A stretch of 64,000 nucleotides of DNA from Ulva prolifera (Eukaryota; Chlorophyta; Ulvophyceae; Ulvales; Ulvaceae), in contig CM041197.1 in assembly GCA_023078555.1 (NCBI GenBank), positions 9,475,679 through 9,539,678 of the forward strand, given 5' to 3'. The notes beneath the pieces are model-generated. The model worked only from the letters and a program-made list of their open reading frames with translations, did not search any database and had not been told where the DNA came from. The position numbers were made by a program, and so were the translations under genes. Below, piece by piece: positions 11,356 to 22,125 of this stretch (positions are counted from its first letter, which is position 1; each line of letters starts with the position of its first letter).

Positions 11356-11826
11356 CGTGACGACAATACCGGAGTGTGTGGTGTGGATAGGCCTGGGCTC
11401 AGGGTTGGAGATACCTGCACTTCCCCGTTCCAGGAAGGCCCCGGCCTGTTGCCTGACTGCATGCAAGCATGCGCTGGATGCGTGATCATTCTCCAACGTG
11501 GACGCGCATGTGCTGGACGTGTGTTATCTGATCTGATCTCAAGATCGGTACGATGAATGCCTCGAGCGCCATGGATCGGTCGCACGCACATCAGACTGAT
11601 TCTTCATTGTACTGTACGGCCTTTGTGGAGCACAGTGAATGTGTTACTGTCAATGTATAAATTGGTGTTTGGATGTAATTTGTCGGCGTGATCAGGTGGG
11701 ACGGACGCAGACTGTGATTGTGAGACGACAGGTCTGCCTGTGTATGCATGCTGATGTATATGTTCCGGGATTCTACATTTTGCAGACAACAGAAGCAGGA
11801 AACTGAAACCGGTTCCTGCGTCACAT

Positions 11827-12268
11827 GTGAGGACAGAACGTATACACACCCCACTGCCGGCGACTTTTGGGTCACCCATCCGTTGGCTGCCTCAAATGTC
11901 AGTGCCACGGCGCTCCACGACAGTGCCTCGGCGGATGCTACCAACAGGCGCAAACACGAAAAAGCACGGCCGGGCCGGCGCGGGCGCGTTCACGCTGGTC
12001 CCGCTGTCGCGTGAGATATACGCACGGGTCACCCAGCAGCCTTTTCTTCAACAGGCTGGCTGATGTGGCTGCAGGGTCTGACGTGGCGTCGCGGCGGCGA
12101 TTCCTCGAGAATGCAGTGCGCGATCTCTTCACGACGCTCTGCCATGCAGTGGCGCGCCAGATCTGCGCCGCGGCTCCGCTGATGGCACGGCACGCGGGAA
12201 AGGCAGTTTTGGCGGGGCTCACAGTCCCGCCCGATGACCTCTCGCCGCTCACGGGCCATCTGGCTTGA
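11827..12268 (+). CDS. unidentified duplicated ORF, copy 1
   Basis: Two overlapping frames look protein-like. One ends with AGAFTLVPLSREIYARVTQQ and stops at 12063. The other, to TGA at 12268, encodes SRRRFLENAVRDLFTTLCHA then ICAAAPLMARHAGKAVLAGL, two helical stretches. In copy 2 (27420-27939) a one-base deletion changes which upstream frame connects to the first block. The minus strand is also open, so coding is not proven. No family recognised. Confidence 0.3.
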
Positions 12269-13440
12269 GCGGCGGGCCTCCCCTCGGGGTCCCCGCCCGC
12301 TTGAGGCCGACGGCCACTGGCCTCTGCCTCCTGGACGCCTGGCTCTGCTTGGCACGCCGGGTGATAGACGATGACAGTTCCCGGGAGAGGGGGGCCTGGT
12401 CAGGCTTCGCCTTGTCCCCGGTGCACTGCGGCGCGGGCCGGGCGGGCTGCGTGGCGGTGTGTCGGGCAGGCGGGCTACGCTGTGGGTCTGCGGGTGGGGT
12501 GTGGGTTGGGGCGGGGGCGCCCCCGGCGGTCGGGCGGCGCGGACGGGAGGCCTCGGGCGGTGCCGTGTCTGGCGCGGCTTTTTCGTGTGGTCACAGGCAT
12601 TGAGGTATTAGGAATTAGGTGTGGGGTGCGGGGTGGGTGTGTCTGGGGCGGGGTTTATGTGTGTGCACGTGTGTGGCTGTGGCTGTGTGGCGATCTGGGA
12701 GTCTCTGTCAATTGTTGGGGGCATTGTGGGTTTAGGATTGCGTGCATTGCGTGGGTGTGCCGCGAGCGATTGCACGGGGTGCGTTGGGACGGGTTGCTGG
12801 GTGTGTTCTTGATTTGCTTGCTGTTTTCGCGGTGCTGCCCACCTCGCCTCCTTTATCCTTGTAACAACCCCCATTGCCTGCACCGTCTTTGTTGTAGCTG
12901 CACTTACTGCAGAACCACCATGCCTGCATTTCCCAGGCCACATATGCATCTCTTGCAGTAATTCGAGATCTGAACAAACGGGACCATATGTCGAAGAGGT
13001 TGAACACCTTGAAAGCCATTGAGCTCTAGACAACCGCAGGCAAGGCGCAGGGCCTCCTTCTGAGCTAAGCAAGCTGGCCATGCACAGAAGTTTTGCCTCC
13101 CCAAAGCGCATGCATGCAGAATCGAACCCACAATCTCCCCACAGAGTGGACGGGCGGCCGCGCCGCAGAAGCCACGACTGTCCACAGATCATATGTTTTG
13201 CACATATGCGCAGGCAGCCATGGCAAGTGCTTGCGCATCATGATCAAGCAACCTCTTAGACACCGTGTGGTAGGCCTGCCGTTGGGGGGCAGGCAAGCTG
13301 TTGCCAGGTCACCAGTGGTCCAGCTGGCAACATCAAAGTGCAGCCGAGGGCGCTATTGCCACCAGAAGCACCTGCAGCGCTGCGGCGCTGCTGCAGCCTG
13401 CCTCTCATGCGCATGCTCCGCACCTGCCGGCTGCCAGTGG
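12269..13440. other. GC- and GT-rich non-coding stretch
   Basis: Nothing recognisable as a gene. 12400-12800 is strongly GT/GGGT-rich on the plus strand, and a family-S fragment (ACCATATGTCGAAGAGGTTG) lies near 12985. The minus strand near 13110 reads GTGGGTTCGATTC, which looks like a tRNA B-box/T-loop, but no matching A-box or cloverleaf was found. Duplicated at 27940-29115. Confidence 0.35.
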
Positions 13441-13800
13441 GCCGATCCACGTGTGGGCTGGAAAACGTGGGGTCTGAGGCCCCGCATGTGGGGTGCACAG
13501 ACTGGGGCAGTGCCAGCGGGAACCTATTTGTGAATTCCTCCGCCACCTGTTCGGCGGGCCGGGTCGCGGATGTGCCCATCTGGCGCCGGTGGGAACCGGC
13601 AGCGTTCAGGGTGTGGCTGGGGTTCCAGCGGTGACCATGAGGCAGCATGCATACGTGTGTGGATGTGTTCAGGAGTGTGCTGGGTGGGGCTACAGCTAGC
13701 TTGTCGTTTAGGATCCGGAGTGCTTCCGAGTTTGGGGTTGTCCTAGAGCTTCGAGTGCCTATGGCGTGCATGTTTGCGCCTAGCGCTGCTTCGGAGTGAC
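13441..13800 (+). repeat. dispersed repeat, family L (copy 2)
   Basis: Shares GGGGTCTGAGGCCCCGC, CACAGACTGGG, ATTCCTCCGCCACCTGTTCGG, GCGCCGGTGGGAACC, GTTCAGGAGTGTGCTGGG, TTGTCGTTT and GAGTGCCTATGGCGTGCATG in order. Confidence 0.65.
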
Positions 13801-13954
13801 TGCACATGCACGACATGATCAGCGTGCGTACGCATTGGACTACAAACATGTAATGAAGCACCATCGGCAGCAGTTGCTAGTCTTGATCAAGACCATGAGC
13901 TCAAGGAAGAGCACTACAGTTCCTCAAATCAAGTCGTATTTGTATCAGTTTCAT

Positions 13955-14545
13955 TGATCATCGTCCAGTGCAAAATCTATAATCTACACACGGATTGTAT
14001 GCACAGCTGTTATTACAGCTCAAGGCACTGTAGCTGGCCGTCTGACGAGTACATGTGCATGCAACCACAGCTGCAGGTTTCAAGACCGGCCCTTCCCGCG
14101 CCTGTGGTGGCAGGGTGTGGGGTCTGAGGCCCCGCACAGACTGGGTCAGCGCCCAGGTGAGCCCTGGAAGCGCATTCCTCCGCCGCTTGTGCGGCGGGCC
14201 AGGTCAGGGTGCGTCCGTGTGGCGCCGGTGGGTGCCGGCAACACTCGGCGCTTCCAGGTGCTACTGGGAAAGTTCTGGGCTCCGGCGATGAGGCAGGATG
14301 TGTACGTGTGGAGATGTGTTCAGGAGTGGTTGGGGCTACATGTCTATAGATGCACAGCTTGTCGTTTGTGAGTGCGTGCGAGTTGTGTAATATCAGTATT
14401 CCTACACCTGCAGGATATCCTATAACTGCAAGTGCCTATGGCGTGCATGAGCGCGGCTGGATTTGCTTTGCAGTGACGGCGTACGTACGCATATGCATGT
14501 GACCACACATATGTGATGAAGCACCATCGGCAGTGCTGCATGCAT
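13955..14545 (+). repeat. dispersed repeat, family L (copy 3, most complete)
   Basis: Begins with GATCATCGTCCAGTGCAAAA and CACGGATTGTATGCACAG. It continues through GGGGTCTGAGGCCCCGC, ACTGGGTCAGCGCCCA, GGAAGCGCATTCCTCCGCC, GCGCCGGTGGGTGCC and AGTGCCTATGGCGTGCATGA, and ends with CACATATGTGATGAAGCACC and ATCGGCAGTGCTGCATGCAT. This is the longest version in the window and the best template for a consensus. Confidence 0.65.
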
Positions 14546-15117
14546 GGCACCGCACCGGCCTGCGCACAGTCAGACAGCCAAGGAGCATTGCCTAAAAGAA
14601 TAATGCCTGGAGCCTGAGCAATTGCATTGCGCTTTGATGCACACATGATTACATGAGTAGATCTGCTGGAGGAAGCTGTAAAACGCGGAGGTGGCGCAAA
14701 AAACGCTTCTGCTGCAGACTTCTCCGACATATCCTGGAACGGCGCTGTTGCGGCCAATCTTAAGTGCCACCCCGGTTCCGTGCGGTTGCAAGCAGTATCA
14801 CAGCACGGAACCAGAATGCCGTAGACTTATTTGGTGCCTGTGATGCGCCACTGCAAGGCCCTGCCCTCAGGTGGCGCAGGCAGTGGCCAAGCCACATCTT
14901 ACTGCAGCGTCACGGCTCACTGACGTTGAGCTCAGCTGCCACCCCGCCCCCACAACCGGGCACGGGGTACTATGAGACGGCTATAGCTATGCCTGAAATA
15001 TTAATAGCGCTACGTGCACAGCCGTGCCCGGTTCTGCCTCACCAGAAGTCACTTGACCGGCATTGGCATCGAATGCTCGACGCCCAACCGTGGTGTCAAC
15101 GTCGCCGTTGCGACACT

Positions 15118-16379
15118 CTACCACTTGCCGTGGCCGAAGAGGGCCTTGAAGTCCTTGGGCAGGTCGTGCAGGCCGTCGCCGGGGGCGCCCGTCTCGGGGA
15201 AGCCGCACTCCTTGAGGCACGCCTGATCCAGCGCAAACGCGCCCTGCGGGCTTGCCTCCACGAGCTGTGCGCCGCTGGCCGCGATGGCCGCCGCGCCGGC
15301 GTCGCTGCCGGCGCCGAGGGCGGCGAGGGCGCCGATGACGTTGAGCGCCCCGGGGTCGCTGCTAGTGAAGGACTGCAGGAAGACGTTGGGGAAGCACTGG
15401 CGGTTGTGGTTGTGGTGCAGCAGGCCCTGCGGCACGACAAACACCTCCCCGGGCCCGACCTCAAACGTGATGTCCTGCGCCGCCCCGTTCTCCTGGGAGA
15501 TGCCGGCATCCATGGTGCCTGCAAGGACGGCCACGCCGTCAGAGAATGGACCGCGGCTCTGTGTTGTGTGCCGAGAGTGCTGACTATGCATGCATGGACA
15601 CAGCGCACGAGGCATGGAGGCACACCGAAGATGACGGAGTAGAACTCGTTGGCACGCTGGTGCACGTGGGGCAGCAGGATGCCGCAGGGCTTGAGCACGG
15701 TCAGGAACTGCGACTCCCCGGGCTCGGCGAGGGTGGAGAGGAAGGGGTTGGTGGCCTTGGTGACGCGCTGCTGCAGCACCGCCGCGTTGTCCGTCACCGC
15801 CGAGACGTCCTGCACACACGCCGCCCGCACTCAGCCGCTGGAGGATGGGGGACAGTGATACAATTGTGCAAAGGCTGCTACTGCATTTACTTTACTACGC
15901 TGCATGCCCGCGGCTCGAAGGCGGAGACACGCTGCCAGTATGAGAATTTGTGAAGCAAAGTGAAATGCGATAACAAGACCTCTTATGGACGGGGTCGTGA
16001 CTTGGAGACACGCATATGCTGTATTGTCCGTAGGTGTGCTGCAGGCCAATAACGATTTACTTCTACTCTACATGGGTCATTGGGCACTAGTACTGCTTAG
16101 AGCATGCGAGGTCGTCACTTCAGATCTGAGTTTTCAAGGCACGGCGATCGGAGGGCCAGCCGGGGGGATGCGCACCGGGTCAGCGAAAGCAAACTTGAAG
16201 GCAGAGGCATCTCCCTCCACGCCAAACTCTGCGCGCTGTGCAGCCTGGGGCAGCCGCGCCGTCTCGAGCTGGTTGGGGGCCTCCACCTCTGCTGCTACCA
16301 TGTGCTTGGCCGGGGCATGCCTGGATGCTGAGACGCCGGTGAGGGCCAGGGTGGCAAGGGCCAGTGTGGAGAGTGCCAT
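15118..16379 (-). CDS. germin-like protein, copy B
   Basis: Exons 16176-16379, 15626-15809 and 15118-15518, exactly 7011 bp from copy A, with the same phases and the same 262-residue length. Signal peptide and both germin boxes are intact. Replacements relative to A include FAFADPVRIPP for FAFSDPVRIPP and FGHGKW for FGLGKW at the C-terminus. Exon 2-3 silent changes (for example GCCCCGGGG against GCTCCGGGG) group it with copy C, while exon 1 and both flanks group it with D. Probably functional. Confidence 0.88.
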
Positions 16380-16554
16380 GATTCGATGCGAGGGCTGCGT
16401 TGCGATCTGAGGGGGGCAAGGTGAACTTTGCAAGAAGAGATAGCAGTGACTGGTCCCTAGAGTCTGATTTACTGCTGCAAGATGATGATGATGTGATAGA
16501 GTAGATATGTGGAAGACGCAAGATGAAGATGGTGCATTATGTGCGACCAAGGAA

Positions 16555-16562
16555 GGTTATAT
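16555..16562 (-). promoter_or_regulatory. TATA-like box of germin copy B
   Basis: ATATAACC on the minus strand about 176 bp before the start codon; weaker than ATATAAAA in copies A and C. Confidence 0.35.
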
Positions 16563-18516
16563 GATCTGTGCTTCTGATGGATCGCGGCTCGAAGGCATGC
16601 AGAGCCGAGGCATGCCTGTTCAGTGGCGCATGCGAGTTCCTTGCCGGGATCGAACAAGGCTGACGTAGCGGGTTCAGAGCAGCCCCCTTCCGGGCTGCGT
16701 AAGATGTCGCGCGCACAGTGACCTTGAGCTTTGAGTGGCATTGGTCATTCGCACAGCAGTTCTGGGTCTACCGAATGAGCATGCTTTTGCCAATGTTGCT
16801 GATGCAGGCATCGCGAGACCCGTCGAGGTCTCAGGTCAACTAGAGTAACATAGCTCTGCGCCAAGCCTGCATGTTAAATATCATGCGTGGACAATTTTGG
16901 ATTGGACAAGATAATGTTGTGTTACATGGAGCTGTGGCGAGTATCCGTACATCGCGGCGCTGTGCTTGGTTCTGGGCTTCCTTGCGCTGATGCTTCGCTG
17001 CCTCCTTGTTAGCGGCATCTGTACAACGAATGCAAGCACTACAACATCCTTGAGGCTAAAGGTGTCGTGCACGTGATCTTGCAAGCGGTGGAGTGTTGAA
17101 CGGGCCATGCCGGGTGATCAAGGAGGCCTTCTTCTCCCGCCTCCAGATTGAATGTTCCCATCGGCAAACCAATCTGATCAGGTGATGACCCCAAGAGGTG
17201 CAGACGTGTGCGTTACGATTCTCTGAAGTGCTCTGAAGGCAGAATAAGCAACCACCGGGCTGCATGATCAGCATGAACAACCTCCTCCTTGAGCTTATAT
17301 CACATCAAAGGCCCCAGCGACCTCTTGGATGCCTAGGCCGTCGCAATAGACGCCAAATCAGTTACACAGCCACATGCACGCTGCCAGAGCAGCCATCCAG
17401 CATAGCCACATGGGTGCTCCCTTTGTGAGACGCACTGATGGCAAGCAGTGCGTCTCACAAATCTGCTGCAGGCAAAGTCCATGTTCATATAAAGTACAAG
17501 CTTGATACTGTAGTATGCCGGAGCGCCGTACATGCACAACAGCGAAGGCAGGTTCTTGTTTGCATGCATGTAGAGTGGCCTGAAACCTCCACCTGCAGGC
17601 AGCTCATGCACTTACAGGCCCTCCACTCTTCCGGTGGATGCGATGCACTGCATGCAAGAGATCGCCACAGCCCAGCCGAGTCGAGTGCATGAGCTGCTCG
17701 GCTGCCCTCTGTTCACCTGCCGTGACAGGCAAAGGATGCCCCTGTTTGAAATGATGCTATATTTATTCACCCCGATGCCGCGCCCCTCAGGGCCTAGAGG
17801 CTGCTCTGGAGCATAGCTCCTGTGTCACACGCAGAGTGGAGATTGAATGGTGAATGCAGTGCACATGTGGTGGCGCCATCCACGGTTCCAAACCCATGTT
17901 GCAACAGCCTGGAGCTTATGCGCAGAGCATGCTAGTGCGTGTGTCTGTCCATCTGAATTTTTACAATGACCTCCATGCAAGAACAATCTACATCAAAACA
18001 TTACATTTCTGGCGGAGGACTAATCATCAGTTCATTGACATGCCACGTGTGGCCCAATGCATGGGTACATAGCATACACAAACAGCTGCTGCCTCGCCAT
18101 CAGACTCTCAAGACACCCCCCTGAGACCCTGAAGATCCGGGTGGCTATGACACCATCGAGGCGTCTACTAGCATGCCTCATGACCGGTACCAGTGCCGGC
18201 CTGGCCAAGTTGCAGTGCTAGATAGCTAGGCCTTAGCCAGCTGATGCCACACTTCACCCTCAGCACTCTGCTAGTACACTGTCTCCAGCTACACTTTCCA
18301 CTCCAACCTGAGGCCTGCCAGTGCTTGACAGAAGCATGCTATCTGGCTCTGCAGCTGTGGAGCTTCCAGCTTCCTGGCTAACATGACAAGGACCGCAAGA
18401 GCGCCCAGTGTGGCAGCCCTGCATGCGCAGCAAATACCAGTCACAGCACTGATGCCAGTCTCAGACTATCAAGCAGGAAGGGTCGTGACAGGTGGCAGCG
18501 GCGGTGGGGTCTCGAA
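16563..18516. other. diverged duplicate of the germin upstream region, no intact gene
   Basis: 16563-17800 is an older, diverged relative of 9543-10870. The upstream gene relic and the region before the proline-rich ORF can be followed, but the ORF itself is lost (the stretch after 17750 does not encode the Pro-rich exon). Beyond 17820 nothing recognisable is present except weak similarity to 6230-6360. Confidence 0.4.
17422..17461. repeat. perfect 16-bp inverted repeat with 8-base loop
   Basis: TTTGTGAGACGCACTG (17422-17437) and CAGTGCGTCTCACAAA (17446-17461). The corresponding place in the A and C blocks lacks it, so it arose or inserted in this copy. Confidence 0.85.
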
Positions 18517-19504
18517 CTACTCCACATCAACGTCGACAGACAGCGCGGCGGCCACGTCTGATGATACGGTGAGGTAGAACGACTCCTTCGTGCGGCGGTT
18601 GCCGAGGGCCAGGAGCCAGGGCGACATCGCCTCGAGCTCCGAGTCCCAGGTGACGTCGAGGTTGTCCACGACGTCCAGCGCAGACTCGAACGGGAAGTTG
18701 ACGAGATTGTTGACGCCCCAGACGGCGGCCTTGGCACGGTCGCGGTGGAGGATGACGCGGACGGCCTCGGGGCTCTCGGGGAAGCGGTCGCCCTCATAGT
18801 AGTCATGCACCGCGAGGTACCTGCACAGTGAAGTCAAGTGCAGCCAGTGTGAATTTTGGATGCTCTGACTTCACTTGACCTATGTTTTGGCAGCCCGGCC
18901 ATGTGTATGTGCATGTCAATGTATTCAGCATTTCAATGAATGTTAATTATGCAGTGCTCGCCAGCTTGCGTACCAGTTGGTTCCGGTGGGGCCCAGCGCA
19001 GTCGGGACGGTGGTGGCCTGAAGGATGACCCCCGGGCCGTTGGTCGTCCACACCGGCTCGCCGGTGAAGGTGATGCGGCCGTCGCAGTTCCGGCGGACGT
19101 TGACGTACACGCTGTTGACGTCGCGGGTGTCTCCTGCGTCGGGCCGCGCATTGTTCGCCGACAGGCAGTACTCCCGGCCCTCGATCCTTGTGGCGAATGA
19201 GAACTTGGAAATGAGCGGCGTCTCCAGCAGCAACCTGCGCAGGTGCCGGGACATCAGTGGGGCGTGCAGGCGCAATCACAGAATTATTTTTATGTTGTTT
19301 GGCACAAGTAGACACATGCCAGGGCCGAGGCAAGGGGTTGCAATGCGACTGCAGTGCATCACTGCTACACAATGGCAGGTGACAAGGGGCAAGCGTGTGC
19401 GAGTGTGCGCACCCGGAGGCAGAGCCGATGGCCAGCAGCTGCAGCAGCGACATGGAGGCGCCCAGGCTCAGGGCCTTCTGCACCATGTTAGAAAACATGC
19501 CCAT
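18517..19504 (-). CDS. secreted protein of unknown function
   Basis: Three exons join in phase: 19413-19504, 18974-19234 and 18517-18820 (TGA), 218 residues. Donors are GG|GTGCGC and TG|GTACGC; acceptors are GCGCAG and GTGCAG. Exon 1 encodes a signal-peptide-like start (MFSNMVQKALSLGAS then MSLLQLLAIGSASG). Exon 2 has a beta-rich look with paired Cys (REYCLSANNARPDAGD and VRRNCDGRITFTGEPVW). Exon 3 (YLAVHDYYEGDRFPESPEAV to a Val/Asp-rich end) is acidic. I recognise no family. A partial copy of exon 2 lies at 32752-33120. Splice logic and the retained duplicate make it a believable gene. Confidence 0.65.
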
Positions 19505-20183
19505 GTCTAGAAGGCAGTCGTCAGTCGTTCAACAGCGGATACTCCACTCGGCGGCGTTGTTGCAGAGTCGCTCGGAGCGGCTGTTCTGGAGGCTCGTGTA
19601 CTGTCGAAAGGAGGTGGTGGCGTGCAAGCTTAAGTGGGACTACCGTACAGTAAAGTGGGACTGCATGCTGTGGGCTGAGGTGGTTGGGGATGTCAGTGGA
19701 TCGATGCTTTTATACCAATTATCCAGCTGCCAATGGCAACGACACGACTTGAACGGCCTGGATCGATCTGGACATCCAGCCCTGGAAGGGGCCAGGGGGT
19801 TTCCCTCACAGATCAGAGAGCATGCATTGGACTGGCACTGCCGCATGGCATGTGCACAGGGCGCAGCTCCGATCCAGATCTAGACTGTGTTTCTCACTAC
19901 AAGAACGACTTTCACCCGTGACATGTCACGGGTTGTCGATCTTACCCGAGACATTGTCACGGGTGCGCTGTTACGGCCCGCGCCTCTCACTTTTCCCGAC
20001 TGGGAGTTAACGTTGGGGATTCAGGGCTCTACATCCCGATCGGTTTCCCGACGAAAAATTGGAAAAAGGCAAAATAACCGACGGCGAGCGAAGAGAGTCG
20101 TCGGGTTCCCCCCGACAAGCCAGGGGGGGGCGGCGGGCGTGCCCGACCGCCGCCAATGGTGCTTTTCGGGATACCCCGACCAA

Positions 20184-20332
20184 CGCCAGGGTTGCGATAT
20201 GATGCGGGCCTGGAGGACGCGATCCTGCCGGACTGAGTTGTGAGTGCGGTTGTAGTGTTCGTGTGTTGCAGTTGATTTGGATGAGATTCGGTTTCAGTGT
20301 TTGTTTTCTCCCGTTCACTCTTTTGTAACATG
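20184..20332 (+). mobile_element. truncated LINE 3' end, plus orientation
   Basis: The final ORF codons (reading GLEDAILPD in one frame, with a one-base deletion just upstream) plus the whole 3' untranslated tail ending CCGTTCACTCTTTTGTAA match the LINE at 20340-22063 in the opposite orientation. Only about 150 bp is present. Confidence 0.8.
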
Positions 20333-20339
20333 ACGCCGA

Positions 20340-22063
20340 CATATGATTACAAAAGAGTGAACGGGAGAAAACAAACACTGAAACCGAATCTCATCCGCAT
20401 CAACAGCAAAACACACTCACACAAACACAACAACCACACTCACAACTCAGTCCGGCAGGATCGCGTCCTCCAGGCCCGCATCATACCGCAACCCCTGCTC
20501 CCGAGAGATGACAAGCCCAGACTTCCGATACATATCCGCATTGCCACGCTGCAATGACACCGACAACACCCGCAGCGCCCACTGGACAAAAGCGCCTTTG
20601 GAGATGCGCCTACTGGCTGCGGCCACATCCCCCGACTGACCGACGAACCTCACGGCAGCCTTGCCCATGAAGCCACACGATTCGACCGCAAACGGAACAA
20701 ATCGGAACGCGGCATGGTCAGGCACGTCCCGCCGGAAGCGGTCCCGCTTCCTGTCCTCCGCCCGCTCCGCCGTCGCGCCCGTCTCCCGCGCCGCAGCGGC
20801 CACGTATGAGGCCGCCGGCGCATGTGTGACCACGACGTCCACGGCCGCCATCTCCAGGCGCGGCATGACCACGACGACGTCCCCGCGGCGATTCAGCTCA
20901 ACACCCGCGCCCCTCGCGAGGGCACGGTAGAGCGGCTCCAGGGCAGACTGCAGTCCGGCGTAAGAGGCGACCAGGCGCAAGGCACGAGCCAGGTTATCAT
21001 GGCGCATCTGGGTCTCCTTTGCCACCTTCTTGCAGACCATGGCGTGGTCTGGTTCGGCGGCAACACCTGCACTGCATTTGCACGGAGGGGGGGGGACGTC
21101 CGTCGGGACGCGGAATCGCAGGCGGTGCCACACCGCCAGGACAAACATGTCGTCGCCCATGGTGAGAACGCCGCCCGGCAGAGCGGAGAGGAAGGCGCCT
21201 GCAGGCCCACCCGACGCGCTTCTGAGCCACGCCGCTTCCCGCCTGCCGGCCGGCGTGTCGAGGTCGATGCCCTGTTGCAGGAGTGAGGCCGCATGGTCCG
21301 CGACCGCGCGCCCCACCTCGCGCTGGGCCGCCAGCAGCCTGCCCGAGACGAACTCGTCCGGCAGGTCACGGGCATCCGCCTCCCACCCCAGCAGCTCATG
21401 CAGCTCGTCGAACAAGCCCTGCCAGCGCTGCAACAGACTGCCCCGGCTGTGGCTGCGGAGGGGGCGGAGCAGGTCCGGGCAGCCGGCGAGGTTGCGCTCG
21501 GCCGTGCCGGCCCCCGACAGGAAAGCCGCGTCAGCGACGCTGTCCACCAGCATCGTCAGTCCGAGCCCGCCATGCCTGACAGGGGACATCAGCCGGTAAG
21601 CAAGCCGCCGCGTCTCAGCGTCAGTGGCCGAGTTGTCAGACGCGGCAGCAGCCTCCGCAACCTCAGGCGGCAGGCACAGGATTGCGGCGGCACCGCGCCA
21701 CACAGCGGCCTCCGCCCTGCGCATGTGCGGCTCGAGCACGGCATACGGCACTGTCCGCATCAGGTGCGTCATGCGCACACTCAGGGACACACGCAGCAGG
21801 AGGAACTGCGCCTGCACTGAGAGCGGGATGCGCACGAGGGTCTCGACGAGGCCCTCGACCTCGCGTGCCCGCGCGTCCAGCACCTCGGCGACGTACTCCG
21901 GGGTGCCCAGCGGCGTGCCGACAGCCTTGAAGCCCGCGTGCAGATCCCGAATGCCGAGCTCTGCGGCCACGGCGGCCGCCCCCTCGGCGTCGGCGCTGTG
22001 GACGCCGCATTTGGCCGGGTTCACCTCAAGCCCAATGCTGCGCACGCCGTCAGCTTCCACGCA
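20340..22063 (-). mobile_element. 5'-truncated non-LTR retrotransposon (LINE)
   Basis: A minus-strand element of about 1.7 kb with one open frame and a 3' tail ending CTCTTTTGTAA. It starts inside the reverse-transcriptase domain, as expected for target-primed reverse transcription that stopped early. Other tail copies at 20184-20332, 32831-32920 and 46508-46545 show the family has been active repeatedly. No target duplication was identified for this copy. Confidence 0.85.
20447..22060 (-). CDS. C-terminal half of a LINE ORF2-type reverse transcriptase polyprotein
   Basis: 537 open residues without a frameshift. It begins at the last part of an RT palm (SIGLEVNPAKCGVHSAD, then FKAVGTPLGTPEYV, the usual 'GxxLNxxKCxx ... 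LGxPIG' order), followed by a thumb-like helical region (SLSVRMTHLMRTVPYAVLEP). Near the C-terminus CKC..(14)..DHAMVCKK resembles the CCHC-type finger found in many LINEs; the following RHDNLARALRLVASYAG is typical of protist and algal LINEs. The YxDD catalytic motif would lie upstream and is missing, so it cannot be active by itself. The intact frame suggests recent insertion. Confidence 0.85.
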   Translation of the reverse strand: MEADGVRSIGLEVNPAKCGVHSADAEGAAAVAAELGIRDLHAGFKAVGTPLGTPEYVAEVLDARAREVEGLVETLVRIPLSVQAQFLLLRVSLSVRMTHLMRTVPYAVLEPHMRRAEAAVWRGAAAILCLPPEVAEAAAASDNSATDAETRRLAYRLMSPVRHGGLGLTMLVDSVADAAFLSGAGTAERNLAGCPDLLRPLRSHSRGSLLQRWQGLFDELHELLGWEADARDLPDEFVSGRLLAAQREVGRAVADHAASLLQQGIDLDTPAGRREAAWLRSASGGPAGAFLSALPGGVLTMGDDMFVLAVWHRLRFRVPTDVPPPPCKCSAGVAAEPDHAMVCKKVAKETQMRHDNLARALRLVASYAGLQSALEPLYRALARGAGVELNRRGDVVVVMPRLEMAAVDVVVTHAPAASYVAAAARETGATAERAEDRKRDRFRRDVPDHAAFRFVPFAVESCGFMGKAAVRFVGQSGDVAAASRRISKGAFVQWALRVLSVSLQRGNADMYRKSGLVISREQGLRYDAGLEDAILPD

Positions 22064-22125
22064 CAGTATCTAGAGCAGGGCTCCACAAGACAAAACCGGC
22101 TTGTAGAGCCCTGCTCTAGATACTG
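22064..22125. repeat. 20-bp perfect inverted repeat at the LINE 5' junction
   Basis: Arms 22064-22083 and 22106-22125 are perfect complements (core TCTAGAGCAGGGCTC). After one mismatch five more base pairs form inside, leaving a loop of about 10 bases. It sits exactly where the LINE ends and a duplicated host segment begins. Confidence 0.85.

Larger units (their letters stand above)
7802..16550. repeat. segmental duplication, left copy (germin A-B block)
   Basis: This segment is nearly identical by eye to 23560-32450. The shared order is germin copy, proline-rich ORF, unknown ORF, two family-L repeats, second germin copy. Offset is about 15,758 bp at the left end and rises to 15,685-15,690 (relative to B/D) after small indels. 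Identity falls abruptly left of 7802/23560 and becomes patchy right of about 16550/32230. Confidence 0.85.

Noticed and set aside
12371-12961. 196-codon plus-strand ORF in the GT-rich stretch
   Set aside because: Gly/Val/Cys/Trp low-complexity translation of GGGT-rich DNA; identical openness in its duplicate reflects recent duplication, not selection.
13100-13150. tRNA or tRNA-derived SINE
   Set aside because: The minus strand has a GGTTCGATTC-like B-box, but no acceptor stem, anticodon arm or A-box could be folded around it.
14764-15642. 292-codon plus-strand ORF across germin copy B (and equivalents in A, C, D)
   Set aside because: It is the antisense of the germin exons; the minus strand carries the signal peptide, germin boxes and splice sites, while this frame crosses introns and gives Arg/Val low-complexity.
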